Assembly (NCBI RefSeq): GCF_008831285.2
Contig: NC_045140.1
Location: 19,528,370-19,592,369, forward strand
Direction of reading: 5' to 3'
From: Nymphaea colorata
Taxonomy: Eukaryota > Streptophyta > Magnoliopsida > Nymphaeales > Nymphaeaceae
Length of the DNA: 64,000 bases
Part shown: positions 49,741 to 62,629 of the stretch, piece after piece
How positions within the stretch are numbered: the first letter of the stretch is position 1
Layout: each line of letters opens with the position of its first letter
The notes under the pieces: model-generated
The model's input: only the letters and a program-made list of their open reading frames with translations
Told to the model about the DNA's origin: nothing
Databases searched by the model: none
Position numbers and translations under genes: made by a program

Positions 49741-51020
49741 TCCATTTGTAAAGCCAACTTTGGATTTCAGAACCTTATTTCCATTCAAGCTATATATTAA
49801 ATCCAAATCGGTGAGCATATCACGCTCACAATAAATCTGAACCGTCTATCCAAAGGTCAAGCTCCATTTCTTTTTTATCTCTTTAAAATTATTAGAGTTT
49901 ATGATTTACATTTAGCTTGGTGAAATTCCCAAGAGTAATATCAATTTCATTGGTAGCAGATTCACCATACAATTTCATAAGCTTAATTTCTTAACTCCCG
50001 GTTGCTAGATTCCACATCTTGGACAAAGATTGGATAAGCTTCTCAATGGAGTGCAACTGTCGTGAAAGTGAGGGACACGTACGTGGTATTGCTCACACTA
50101 ATCTTCTGTCTCTCGCCCAAATGAGGACTCCTCTTCTTGGTAAATTTTTAGTAAAAAAAATTTGATGATCTAATAACATCGTGTGTGGTTGGCACAAGAG
50201 GAGATTAAGCACTATTTCCTTTCTCTTCTTGAGCTCTTTCTATCTTATTTACAGTTTGACGACAGTTCCTATTGCCCATGTTTGTTCTTTGTCTTCGCGA
50301 TCGATGGTACGAGTTGATGTGATAGACAGAAAAAAAGACGCTAGCTTTTATCCAACTTGAAAGGATCTATGCACCAGGCTCCGATCCATAAAGCATGATT
50401 AAGATCTACTAACCCATTATTATGTTCAGAAGAAGTTTTTGAAGTTGAAACATGTTAGTTTTGTTTTTGTTCTTCTTCCTTTTCTTGCTTTCCAATTTGT
50501 TTATTCTTTTAACTTCGTTCAATTAAAGCTATTTTCAACTGCATTTCATTTCAATTAGTATCGTGTTGCGAGGGTTAAGATCTTATACTAAACTTTATCA
50601 GATCTAATGTTAAGGCTTCCCAATGCAATTGTCATTAGATCAAAATAGTGTGGATTTTCCCTAATTCTTGGTGATGATGCAATAAAAGAAAAAAAGAAAG
50701 AAAGAGCCAATTGGAGAAAAAGGGAAGAAGAATAAGAAGAAGAAGAAGATTATTTTGGTGTTCTTCTGTAATGGATCGATTGACCTGATTACATGAAAAT
50801 GGAAGATAATATTTAAGAAAATCACTTTTTATTATTTTTTAAAATGCATTTTATAAAAATAAAGAATAACTTAGCGATGGAACTTAATAATACAAAAATA
50901 CAGTTCATATTTTTCGTTTGACAAGCCTATTCTATTGTAGCCTGGTGAAGAAGCTTAGAATTATAAGAAATGATAGGTCCGGCTGTGAAAATTTCTCTTT
51001 CGTCCTTCTTCCGCTCGTTT
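49741..51020. other. Intergenic; promoter side of eL38
   Basis: AT-rich with a GAA/AAG-rich tract at about 50690-50750. No gene is supported until the eL38 leader. Confidence 0.4.
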
Positions 51021-51029
51021 AAACCCTAG
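51021..51029 (+). promoter_or_regulatory. telo-box AAACCCTAG upstream of eL38
   Basis: AAACCCTAG lies 92 bases before the eL38 start codon, in a pyrimidine-rich leader (CGTCCTTCTTCCGCTCG just before it). Telo-boxes near the transcription start are typical of plant ribosomal-protein genes and co-ordinate expression in dividing cells (established knowledge). Confidence 0.75.
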
Positions 51030-51112
51030 CTCATACATTCTCTCTTTGAGCGAAAGGAATTGCTAGTTGCTACGGCCTTTGAAGAAGGGGTGCCGCAAGG
51101 CGACGACATAAG

Positions 51113-54079
<2,967 letters not shown>

Positions 54080-54198
54080 TGGGCCATCATTCACATTGCC
54101 TTGGGTAATTTTGAAGTCAGGACTCCGTTTCTTCCGTTTCCAACGATGTTTTCACCTTTTTGTTTTGTGGAGATTGTATCCCTTTAGGAATGTTTGGT

Positions 54199-54445
54199 GA
54201 TCACTGCTCTTAGTCTACGTTGATATTTGTCTGTCTTGACGTTTCATCCAAGTGAGAAAGGAAATGTTTTTTCATCTTGCTTCGCCTAAGAACAAGATTG
54301 TCTATTGATAAAGACGGCTTCCTTGACTATCATTGTTCTTACTCCAAGTTGAGCTATTTGTCTGACAATCAATCCAAGAGAGAAAAGCATCCCGTCTTGC
54401 TTCGTATAAGAACAGTGATGATTTTGTTGATAAAGATAGCTTCCT
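54199..54445. repeat. Diverged tandem duplication, period about 130 bp, just after eL38
   Basis: ATCACTGCTCTTAGTC (54200) and ATCATTGTTCTTACTC (54329) begin two units. They share ATTTGTCTG, CAATCCAAG/CATCCAAG, GAGAAA, TCTTGCTTCG, TAAGAACA, TTGATAAAGA and GCTTCCT in order. The tract lies 120-366 bp after the stop codon, in or just beyond the 3' untranslated region. Confidence 0.75.
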
Positions 54446-55457
54446 CTATTGAATCCCGCCTGCCATGGCTGCCACATGGTTAAGGGGTTAAGGTTAATGG
54501 TAAAAAGAATTCAATGTCTAAGCCTCTAAGGTGCGTTTTGTTTGGCCTGATCTGATGGGAGTTTCCGTCTTGCCTCGCCAACAACACGCAAGCATACCGA
54601 CGTACCTTGTCCATGCAAACATGCACATACACACAATCTGCTGCAATTGAGCGATTGACCCATATCAGAGTGGATAACCTATTATTACAAATTTCAACAT
54701 TTGGTTGGGATTTTAGCGATGGAAGATGTTTCTTGAGAAAGGCCTTGGAAGATTATTGGGGAATGGTTGTGAGAACTGCACCCAAATTAGCTGTTATTGT
54801 GGGAAGCTGGTATTTGATTTGAACAGCTGCAAAAGGAAGAGTGAGTTCCAATTTGCACTCAAACGCAACCCTTCTACTTAGCAGACCTTTTCTGCCATTC
54901 ATATTGGATCCAATCTTGTTATATGCCATGAATCTTTATCCTCTGACCCCTCATTAAGATGATGAGAAAACAACTCAAAAGGTCCGCTAAATTGCATGCT
55001 ATCAAAGTTTTATCCAGATGGCCTCCGTACCGAACTCTGAAGTCTAAACGAAGGAGACTTATGTGGAACAAGCGAGCAAAACGCGAAGGATTGCGTTCAG
55101 GCTTTAGAGGAGTAGAGATCAGTTCTCCAGATTCCTATTACCACTCAGAAGAGAACAGAAAATACCTGAGGCTCAAAAAAAAAATTAAAAAAAAAAATAG
55201 AGAGAAAAACCAGTGACAGTGAAGAACAGAGAAGAATAAAGTTCAACATGACTGTCAACATTGCAACACTGTCGTTAGTATGTACACACACTACCAGATC
55301 ACACAATAACTCTTGATCTTGAAAAAAGTGAATGACACGGATAACTACCCATGATTTTCCCCATTACCCGCCTCAGACTTTCACATTTTATTGTTCGCTG
55401 CCCTCACATATTACTCGCAAGAGTAACCAAGATGCTACACTAAAAACACAATAGTAA
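54446..55457. other. Intergenic, no supported gene
   Basis: A Lys/Arg-rich frame at 54959-55216 ends in an A-rich tract and shows no family motif. A GTTTTGTTTGGCCTGATCTG phrase at about 54536 looks like the end of a MITE, but no partner end was found. Confidence 0.35.
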
Positions 55458-55652
55458 CTAGATATTTGATCGACTTGGTTGGCAATACCTCTGGATTCCG
55501 TCTCCCATGAATGCAGCAAATTTTGCAGAACGAAAACTGTAAGATCCTTGCTCCTCCATCACATTTATGCATGCTTGGCCTGAAAGTCCTTCAAAAACAA
55601 AGCCTACCACGTCCTTACTGTATGAGGTGTGTGCGAAAGCATCTCCTTCAGG
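55458..55652 (-). pseudogene. Orphan exon-like segment, 64 codons plus stop, unknown protein
   Basis: On the minus strand, after a good acceptor (TTTTGCAG at 55660-55653), an open frame reads PEGDAFAHTSYSKDVVGFVF, then EGLSGQACINVMEEQGSYSF, and ends RYCQPSRSNI with a TAG. It has the composition of real protein and looks like the last exon of a gene. I do not recognise the family. No upstream exon is apparent. The sequence immediately upstream is a minisatellite and MITE cluster, and the next minus-strand gene (56383-56907) already ends with its own stop. It is either a gene fragment left by rearrangement or the terminal exon of a gene whose earlier exons I failed to find. Confidence 0.4.
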
Positions 55653-55670
55653 CTGCAAAATTACTCCCAT

Positions 55671-55772
55671 CAGCAATACCTTCGGCATCAGGAAGCAACA
55701 ACTATCCATCAGCAACAACCTTCGGCTGCCCATCACGCCTATCGGCAATACCTTCAGCTGCCCATCACGTTC
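55671..55772. repeat. Minisatellite, about 30-bp units
   Basis: Repeated phrases ATCAGCAATACCTTCGGC, ATCAGCAACAACCTTCGGC and ATCGGCAATACCTTCAGC alternate with TGCCCATCACG. This gives three to four imperfect units next to the orphan exon's splice acceptor. Confidence 0.7.
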
Positions 55773-55819
55773 AAAAGCAGTTTTGGGTGAAAAAAGGCCC
55801 CCCTCCCAGCTTCTTCAAA

Positions 55820-56145
55820 ACTTGGCTGAAAACCAGGTTTTCACGAAACCCACTTGACAAACATCCTCCTAAAGATGTTATCAACATTTTGCCTCTGAAA
55901 CCCATTTTTCAATGGGTTGCCAAGCGCGTCCTAAAGTTTTTTCAGGGGTGCTTGGTTACTTCAGTTTTGAAATTCATGAATTTGAAGTAGATCTGATGTG
56001 GCATGTTTTTGCTGGTAAAAGATTTGTAGTAATATTCATGATTCATCAAACTACGGATCTTAAGGGGAAGGGTTTTATCTAAATACACTGTTTTCAAATC
56101 CTATCCTAAAGATCTCAAATCTGATGTTATCAAACGCTTCCTTAG
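55820..56145. mobile_element. Cluster of MITE-like sequence
   Basis: AGGGGTGCTTGGTTAC at 55944 and its inverted counterpart (CTAAGGAAGCGTTTGATAAC read from 56145) could be the two ends of a 200-bp MITE of the GGGGTGTTTGGTT type. The preceding 55850-55935 contains two similar right-end phrases, ACAAACATCCTCCTAAAG and CCAAGCGCGTCCTAAAG, suggesting nested copies. There is no coding content. Confidence 0.4.
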
Positions 56146-56382
56146 TCTCGCCATGTTCTAAATAAGTCAGAGAAGACGTCAAGTCCAGAAGGTTTGCTTC
56201 TTATCAGTACCATCTACGCAGTCCGCTGCACTCGCAATTTGAGAAAAGAAATGCAAGTCAACGAACAAATGTAAAACCATAAAAGGCGTTTTAGGAGATC
56301 AGCTATGACAAATATACAAGACAATTACGTCAATACGTCCGTCCCCTTCCGGGTAGAACAGGAGGGAGACGCAGCTACTTGC

Positions 56383-56907
56383 TTAGACAGAAAGGCTAAG
56401 ATAAACCGCGCCGGCGACGCCTAGCGCGTAGATACCAGCTGCCTTTCCGAAAAGTCCCCGGCCGGAACGAACCGCCGCTCCAACGCCGCCCGGGATCCTC
56501 TCCGCCAGGAGGAAAGTCGCTCCAATCGCTGCCAGCCCGGCTGGTATCCTCCTCGTGAGGGCCGCACCGGCGTTGGAGACGGCGGCGTCCGTAAATAGCT
56601 CTACCGCGAAGTCCTTGAAGTCCGGCAGGCCGAGGGGCTCCTCGATGGAGTTCGGTCGGGTTCGTCGAAGCGCGCGGTCGACCTGGAGCTGGGACGGCGG
56701 GGAGGGGATCCAATTGCGGACGAGGGGGAAGGAGGAGAGAGAGAAGTGGAGGCGAGAGGCAGCGCCGTGCAGCTGATAAGGGAGGACGCCAGGGAAGGCG
56801 TGCTGCCCTAAGGAAACGGCCTCCCTGTAGGCGGAATCGCAGGCTGACCCGAACTCCGGCGAGCTCTCCATCGCCCGCCGGACCTTCTTCGACGCCGACG
56901 CCCCCAT
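56383..56907 (-). CDS. Intronless plant protein of unknown function, N-myristoylation signal, 174 aa
   Basis: The ATG at 56907 is real and is preceded by a CT microsatellite leader. The N-terminus MGASASKK fits the N-myristoylation consensus (Gly2, Ser6). Residues 18-60 are polar to mildly hydrophobic (SACDSAYREAVSLGQHAFPG). A motif NWIPSPPSQLQVDRALRRTR follows, then a possible amphipathic segment (DFKDFAVELFTDAAV). Two Gly/Ala-rich hydrophobic stretches (GLAAIGATFLL; GIYALGVAGAVYLSLSV at the C-terminus) could touch or span a membrane. I do not recognise a domain. The coding region is far more GC-rich than its surroundings and has many CpGs, like other intronless plant genes. All three properties support a real gene; membrane attachment by myristate plus C-terminal helices is inference. 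Confidence 0.72.
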   Translation of the reverse strand: MGASASKKVRRAMESSPEFGSACDSAYREAVSLGQHAFPGVLPYQLHGAASRLHFSLSSFPLVRNWIPSPPSQLQVDRALRRTRPNSIEEPLGLPDFKDFAVELFTDAAVSNAGAALTRRIPAGLAAIGATFLLAERIPGGVGAAVRSGRGLFGKAAGIYALGVAGAVYLSLSV

Positions 56908-56910
56908 TCT

Positions 56911-56930
56911 CTCTCTCTCTCTCTCTCTCC
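56911..56930. repeat. (CT)n microsatellite in the leader of the 174-aa gene
   Basis: A CT run begins three bases upstream of the ATG on the gene's antisense strand, so the mRNA would have a GA run directly before the start codon (GAGAGAGAATGGGGG). Confidence 0.85.
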
Positions 56931-57954
56931 CTTTACTTGATGTTTGGTGACGCTCCCTCTCACTGGAGACGAGATGTATTTTGTCATGTTTTGGAAAAGA
57001 AAAAGTTTACAGCTACCGTTTACGAATAATTTATAGAACACTGCCTCATGTCTAGAAATTTACGTTTGAATGCCTGATTACTGATTAGCAAGTTTTTTTC
57101 AAACAACTACCTACAGAAATCGTTCAACCCTATCTTTTGGAGTTGTACAAAATATTTTCACCCACTTTTTCCTACAATGATTTCGTTTTCAGCATAAGAG
57201 GTCATCGAACTCCTTTCGCGAGCTCCGATCATCTTCTCAAGCTATTCAATTGAGGAAGGATGTCACTACACTTTCAGAACCAAGTCCTTTTCCAAAGCTT
57301 GCAATTGCTTTCTTGCCAAATAGTTCTGCTTTCTTGTCTCTTGAACCAAGTCCTGCGTTTTCATTTCACCCTTGCCGGATTTTTATCAGAACATCCTGTT
57401 AGATTTTGATTATTATGCTTGCAGAAAAACCGTTTAAGGCACATGCCAAGTCCAAAAACAGGCCACTAATTTCATTTCAGCCCATCATATTCACTTGGCC
57501 GCTTTGGTTAGAGTTTTGTGCCACGTATCTATTTTCCAATTTCTTTTTTAAATACTTCATTTTTTATTTGCTAATTATTGTTTATATATGTTTCTCTTTA
57601 TTTATTTAAAACAAATTCTTCTTGAAATATTTTATATCAATTACAACTCATTCAATTGAATAGCATGTTAAGTCAGTCAATTTGGTTCTTAAATTGATGT
57701 TTAATTTCAATGATAGTATGATCCACTTGATTGAATATTCACAATATATCACATGTAAAGTTATTTTTGAAAACCCAAAATGCAAGTACCATCATTTACA
57801 AATCCAAAAAACGAATTAACGTGTACAAATCCAAAAGACCAAAAAGACAGGAAACGTCTACCAATAAATCCTACATTGCATGGAAGGGCCTTCCTGCTAA
57901 CTGAGGAGCAATACTAGTTTTGAGGAGTTTGATGTGGTTATAGACATTAAGGAT
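56931..57954. other. Intergenic, no supported gene
   Basis: Promoter side of the 174-aa gene at left. The rest is AT-rich. The part just left of the Copia gag (before 58017) may contain a degraded LTR, but its start was not found. Confidence 0.35.
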
Positions 57955-58445
57955 GCTTGAAGGAAGCAGTAAAGGTTCATCTTCCTTCTTTCCTCTTGTT
58001 CGATCCATTGTCTTATATGGTACCAAAGCTTTGAAGGGATCTTCCGTTGAAGCACTATGGCATCATCGAGCTCTCCATCAAAGACATTTTTTCAATCTAG
58101 TATGCATGCTTCTCACTCTATTCTTCAGTCACCCAACAACTTGCAAAATTTCCTCTCTATTAAGTTCAACTCATAGAACTACTTCTTGTGGGCTTCTCAA
58201 TTTATGCTCATCCTGATCTCTTAGGATCTGATGGGATCATGGGACTCATTGACGGAAGTTGTCTTGCTCCTCTTATGTTCAAAGGCATCAAATCCAAGGA
58301 GGTGGATCCTGAGTACAAGTTAGCTCAAGAGAGATGTTTCAACTTCTTATAAATAAGATCCTCTCTTCTCTTAGCAAGAGAATACACAGCCAGATTGTTG
58401 GCCACACCGCGGCTTAATATAGTGGTCTTTCTCCGTATGAAAAAA
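57955..58445 (+). mobile_element. Copia-type LTR retrotransposon remnant: primer-binding site and broken gag
   Basis: TGGTACCAAAGC at 58018-58029 matches 10 of 12 bases of the plant initiator-tRNA-Met primer-binding site. A gag frame then opens at ATG 58057 (MASSSSPSKTFFQSSMHASH). A TAG at 58174-58176 interrupts the conserved KFNS.NYFLWASQF motif. After a +1 shift, HPDLLGSDGIMGLIDGS matches the Copia gag consensus DLLGxIDG. A later piece resembles the LSxxxxxQIVGxTTA motif. No protease, integrase or RT is present. The element is dead. Confidence 0.7.
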
Positions 58446-58586
58446 AATTTCTAACTTTGCCCTGATCCCAATCCGTGCTGTTTTTCCTCAATCAAAAGAT
58501 ATCGTAAACTCACCTTCTTTAAACTTCTGAGAACCAACTTTGTGCTTGTTCCAGAAGTCGGCTTTTGCATGAAACAGACTAGGTAA

Positions 58587-58778
58587 TATGCTTTTAGCCC
58601 AAACCATTGGCATGGACTGACTCTGCAGATTTTGCTGATACAGATCTTAAGCAATGGGATCTACAAAGCAGTTCTGCACAGAACCACAGTCAACAAGGAG
58701 AAGGCGAGGATGCCATGGGATGACCTTGAGAGTTTTGTGCACCAAGCGAGCGAAGAAGCCTTTGGTTTACCCAAGTAA
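58587..58778 (+). pseudogene. Fragment of a flavonoid-type 2-oxoglutarate-dependent dioxygenase
   Basis: The frame ending at TAA 58776-58778 reads [14 protein letters not shown] and then [18 protein letters not shown]. [25 protein letters not shown] is the signature near the C-terminus of anthocyanidin synthase and flavonol synthase enzymes and contains the HRxxxN..R segment that binds 2-oxoglutarate. The upstream iron-binding HxD and jelly-roll core are absent. The phrase TTTGTGCTTGTTCCAGAAGT (58537-58556) may be a relic of the preceding LVPxEVxG motif. After MPW the sequence no longer follows the family, and the normal C-terminal tail is missing. It is an isolated last-exon piece next to a dead Copia element. 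Confidence 0.65.
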
Positions 58779-60995
58779 TTTTCTTTTTTATAAAAAGATT
58801 CATGTGCAAACACAAAAACACTCGCAGCTTTTATAGACAAAAAGACTCGTTACAATAAGACCAAGTAATGAAAAAAAGAGCAAGCAGTGCTCTTATTCCC
58901 TTGACAAATTATCTTCAGACGAACTCCTCCATGATCGATCCCTTCCTCATCAAGTTTGCTGCTCTACTGTGGGAGCTTGTTGAGTTTACAGTATTCGTAA
59001 TCCTTGTAACTTTTGCAAGTTGGCATCTCGTTATATCCTTCACAGCAATGGGAGAATGATTCGTTATTGCTGTTTTCTCTTCTGTTCTCTTCGGTTAATA
59101 ATCAATCTGCGTTCTTTCTAGTGAGAAAGGTAACTTTTTAGTTGGTGCTTCTTGCTGTAGGCGCTTTGATGAAAATGGCCTTTATCAATGGTAGACGATG
59201 ACAATGATGAAAGAAAGGGGAGGGAAAATTCACCAAATGCGTTGTCTAAATCTTGAAGTTTTTCTTGCTGATTTGCTTTTTAAGCCTTATTCGCCAATAG
59301 GGCTAACTTTGTAATGTTTCACGTGAAGAGAGTCGCATCCTTTTTACTATAACAAGGTATAATGTAGTGAAATTTTCAGATGATTCTAGTTCTTCGTTTT
59401 AGAAAGGCATGTTCCTGTTGGCTGGCAGAACCTATGCTTTATTTTGTGGTGTAACAGAATCAATTGGATCATATGCCCTTATCAGTCTTAGTCCGTCTGC
59501 ATAATAGGAATAACATAATTCGACTTGAGAAACATGATTTGAAGGTGGAAAAAAAAATTATCACCTCTAAATTCAAACAAGGTGAAATATTTCAGGCTAA
59601 AAATAAACAGAAGTGCAAATATGGTGGAATTTTCTGTCACTGGAGAAAACCTTTTCCACCTAATGTCAACGCCAAAGACAGTCATGTTTTCTTTTAAGCC
59701 ATAGTCAAGGACAGCCTTGGAACAATCAGTACTTTCTTGTCACAAAATGTTCCTTGCATAAAAAGTTTTCTTGCACACCTCGTACAATTGTTTCTTGATC
59801 TTTATCACAGATCATTTGGTTTTACATTAAAGCAAGTCTATTGTACCATTTGGATGCCTCTTTCGCATCTGAAATGAAGAGGCCAATCAAGCTTTGGAAA
59901 TAACTAACTGTAAGCAATTTTTGCGAGAGTTTTTTTCGCTGATGCTGTATGTGCCATTGATACCACCTGAACATCTTTGGCTTCAGTTCGATTACCGGAT
60001 GTTAACTGCTCATCAAAAACCTATAATCTTGTTTAGCATTAAACTTAGAAAACTCATTCTCTTTGTTGACTTCCAAAATTGCATCAAGAACTTAACACTG
60101 CCATTAAGTTTGTTCAACAAATGATTAAAGTTCAACAAAATTAGTGACAATAAGGCAACTATCCCTTCCAATATTCTCAAGGTGGTGCAGGATAACCAAT
60201 CTACGAGATCATTAATATGCACGTCTTCGCTAACTAGTTACAACTTACAATAACTTCCAATTTTCTTACTCGGACGTCTACAGGTTTGCTGCAAGTGCCC
60301 CGATTCATATCCACATTTTCCTTAAACAACCAAGAAAACCTAAAAGTTTATCTGCCCCTTTTATCCCACGTATATCTGTCCCATCGTCAGAATATAAAGG
60401 GGCATTGCACAGATACTATAGTGCGAGGGCAACAAATGCGTAATAAAAAAAACGCCACTATAGTGCGCCAGGGAGCTGGAGTTGGTGACCCTCACTCAAA
60501 GATATTTGAAAAGAAAGCCTTTGGTCAGGCATTGATGGAGATCTAAGGGACAAACACTACGACAGGTATCCCCAAATCGTATGATAGAAGAAGAGATTAG
60601 GGTTGTTTGACAGTTGAAATTTTATGTGAGTGGTCTATGAATTTATCCTGTAAATTAATGAAACACTACAACTATGTATTTATAAATCTACCTTAATCTT
60701 TAAAACATACAAAATATCCACAAAGTATTTCATTTGCAAACCAAAAAAAAAGATGATGACGAAGAGAGCTGTAAACATCACCAGTGAATCGGTTAAATGA
60801 TGAGCGGACTTTTGTATTTCATTTTTCCTTTAGAATATGGTCTCAAAGGTTCCTGTAGACCCTAATCCCAAAACCATCCCTAATCGCCAGTGACTAGTGG
60901 CGATGGTGGACAGCTCGCTGCGAAGGGGAACCGAGTCTTGACGGTTGGCGACGGTTCTTCTCCTTCTCGTCCGTTGGGCACCTCCAAATTTAAGA
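58779..60995. other. Intergenic, no supported gene
   Basis: AT-rich with scattered short frames only. ACTATAGTGCG occurs at about 60413 and again at about 60462, the second in a near-palindrome CGCCACTATAGTGCGCC. This may be the edge of a small transposon. The last 150 bases are GC-rich and form the leader and promoter side of the PPR gene. Confidence 0.4.
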
Positions 60996-62629
60996 ATGGC
61001 CGGTCTCCTGCAAGTTGGTCCCTCTGCCCCGGTGGCATCACGCAGGAATGAGATGAAGATGCCATCGGCCCTTGAAAGAATTTCGCATACCTGCCACCGC
61101 GCACCACTGGCATCTCCAGGAAAAACGGGAATGGTGGTTTGGTGCAGCCTGAGGGGTGGGCCGAGGAGGCCGCTGTGGAGGGGCAGGGTTATGAGCACTG
61201 AGACCATTCAAGCGGTGCAGTCCCTGAAGCTAGCCAAGCACTCCCCAGACAAGTTGGCGTCGGTGTTTGGCAGCAGCATCGGCAGGCTCATAAAGTCAGA
61301 CCTCCTTGCTACCTTGGCTGAGCTGCAAAGGCAGAACGAGTTTGAATTAGCCATCATGGTATCATCTCTTGCCTAAACTAGACTCTGAATTCATGATTGT
61401 GATTTTATTGGAAATCATTTTGTGCTAATCTCTTGCCTAAACTAGACTCTGAGTTCATGCTATACACTTCTATATAGCATGATCATTGCACATCATGAGA
61501 TACAGGAAGTTTGATCTTTTAGGACTAGAACAGAAGTATCTGTGGCTTATGGTTAACTGTGGTTCTCAGTCTTGTTTAACTTCTGCATTTCATGCCTACT
61601 GAAAAGGGTATGCTTTTTCCTGTATCAGAATTCTATTTTGTTGGAGGAATTATTGTAACTTTTTTGTTGCCCTCTTGTAGGATTTGCTTTTCAGAAAAAA
61701 GTTGCATGTCACTCATGGCCTCACTTATTTCATTTAACCCATGGCGAAATGGCTAAAGCCTTTTCTTTTTCCTCTTTTGTACCATAGTTTGCTATCTCAG
61801 TAACCTAAAAACATTCTTCTAGGATTTTCTCTCTCTAATTTTCAGAGGCAGAATGTCAAGGTTTTAGATTTTTGGCAATTTCTTGTTTGTCTAAGCTGTA
61901 GTTGTGGCTTGGGGATTTTAACCAGTCGTTACGTGAGACAATCTTATACACATCCATGCATTGGAAGCAAGTAACAACAATGTCCTTCTACTTTGCTGTG
62001 ACAACTTTTTTCCATTATTGATTCCGTCAATGATCTACATGTTTTAGGTATTTGATTTTCTGCGAAAGGAATCATGGTACAGACCAGATCTTTCACTGTA
62101 CTCCGATATGCTGTTTATGCTGGGAAAAAACAAATTGGTTGAGATGGCCGAGGAACTTTTTGCTGAACTAAAAAGTGAAGGCCTAGGACCTGATACCAGG
62201 GCTTATACTGAGATGATTGGAGCCTTCCTACAGGCAGGTATGGTAGACAAGGCAATGGAGGCATACAGACTAATGAAGGAGGGAGGCTGCGAGCCAGATA
62301 AGCTTACATTAACCATTCTTATAAGAAACCTTGAGAAGATGGGAGACAAGCAGCTTGCTTTGGATGTTAAAAAGGAGTGTGCTGAATACATGGATTTTCC
62401 ACAGAGGTTTCTCAAGAAAGTTGGAAGAGACTATGTAAGAATACCAAGCCTTTGCATGTTTTCACTAAATTTTCTCATAAATGATAAGTAAGAATGGTAT
62501 AAATTTCTCCAACTGTTGTTTAAGTTCCAGAAAGGAAATCATGCCTTGACATGGAGCTGAATAATAATGCCTTACTGTTAACCTCGTGAATTGATCTCTC
62601 TTCAGAGGATAAGTTTGTGGAGCTGCTGA
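60996..62629 (+). CDS. Short PPR protein of the THA8/THA8-like family, probably organelle-targeted
   Basis: A probable organellar RNA-binding protein; THA8 relatives aid intron splicing in chloroplasts (family knowledge). Exons: 60996-61358, 62048-62434, 62606-62629 (257 aa). The start ATG (AAGAATGGCC) heads an Arg/Ser-rich transit-like region with almost no acidic residues to about residue 55. Then come MSTETIQAVQSLKLAKHS, LLATLAELQRQNEFELAI and DFLRKESWYRPD, all typical of the family. Three 35-residue PPR motifs occupy 136-170 (LSLYSDMLFMLG), 171-205 (TRAYTEMIGAFLQAG) and 206-240 (KLTLTILIRNLEK). Specificity positions 5 and 35 are S/D, T/D and T/Q; T/D favours G by the PPR code. The closest relatives I recall are Arabidopsis At1g62350 and At3g46870. 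The last exon (RISLWSC) is supported only by a good acceptor and phase; read-through of the donor would end at VRIPSLCMF and about ten more residues. Confidence 0.83.

Noticed and set aside
54959-55216. Lys/Arg-rich 85-codon frame
   Set aside because: It ends in an A-rich tract, shows no nucleic-acid-binding motif, and has no splice or promoter context.
55511-55990. 159-codon plus-strand frame
   Set aside because: It runs through the minisatellite and MITE sequence and opposite the orphan exon. Composition is that of repeat read in frame.
56396-56713. Alternative minus-strand and plus-strand frames in the GC-rich gene
   Set aside because: High GC content leaves other frames open. Only the 56907-56383 frame has a proper ATG and a plausible protein.
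60945-60995. Start of the PPR protein at 60945
   Set aside because: The codon is TTG. The ATG at 60996 has a good context and is followed by a transit-like sequence.
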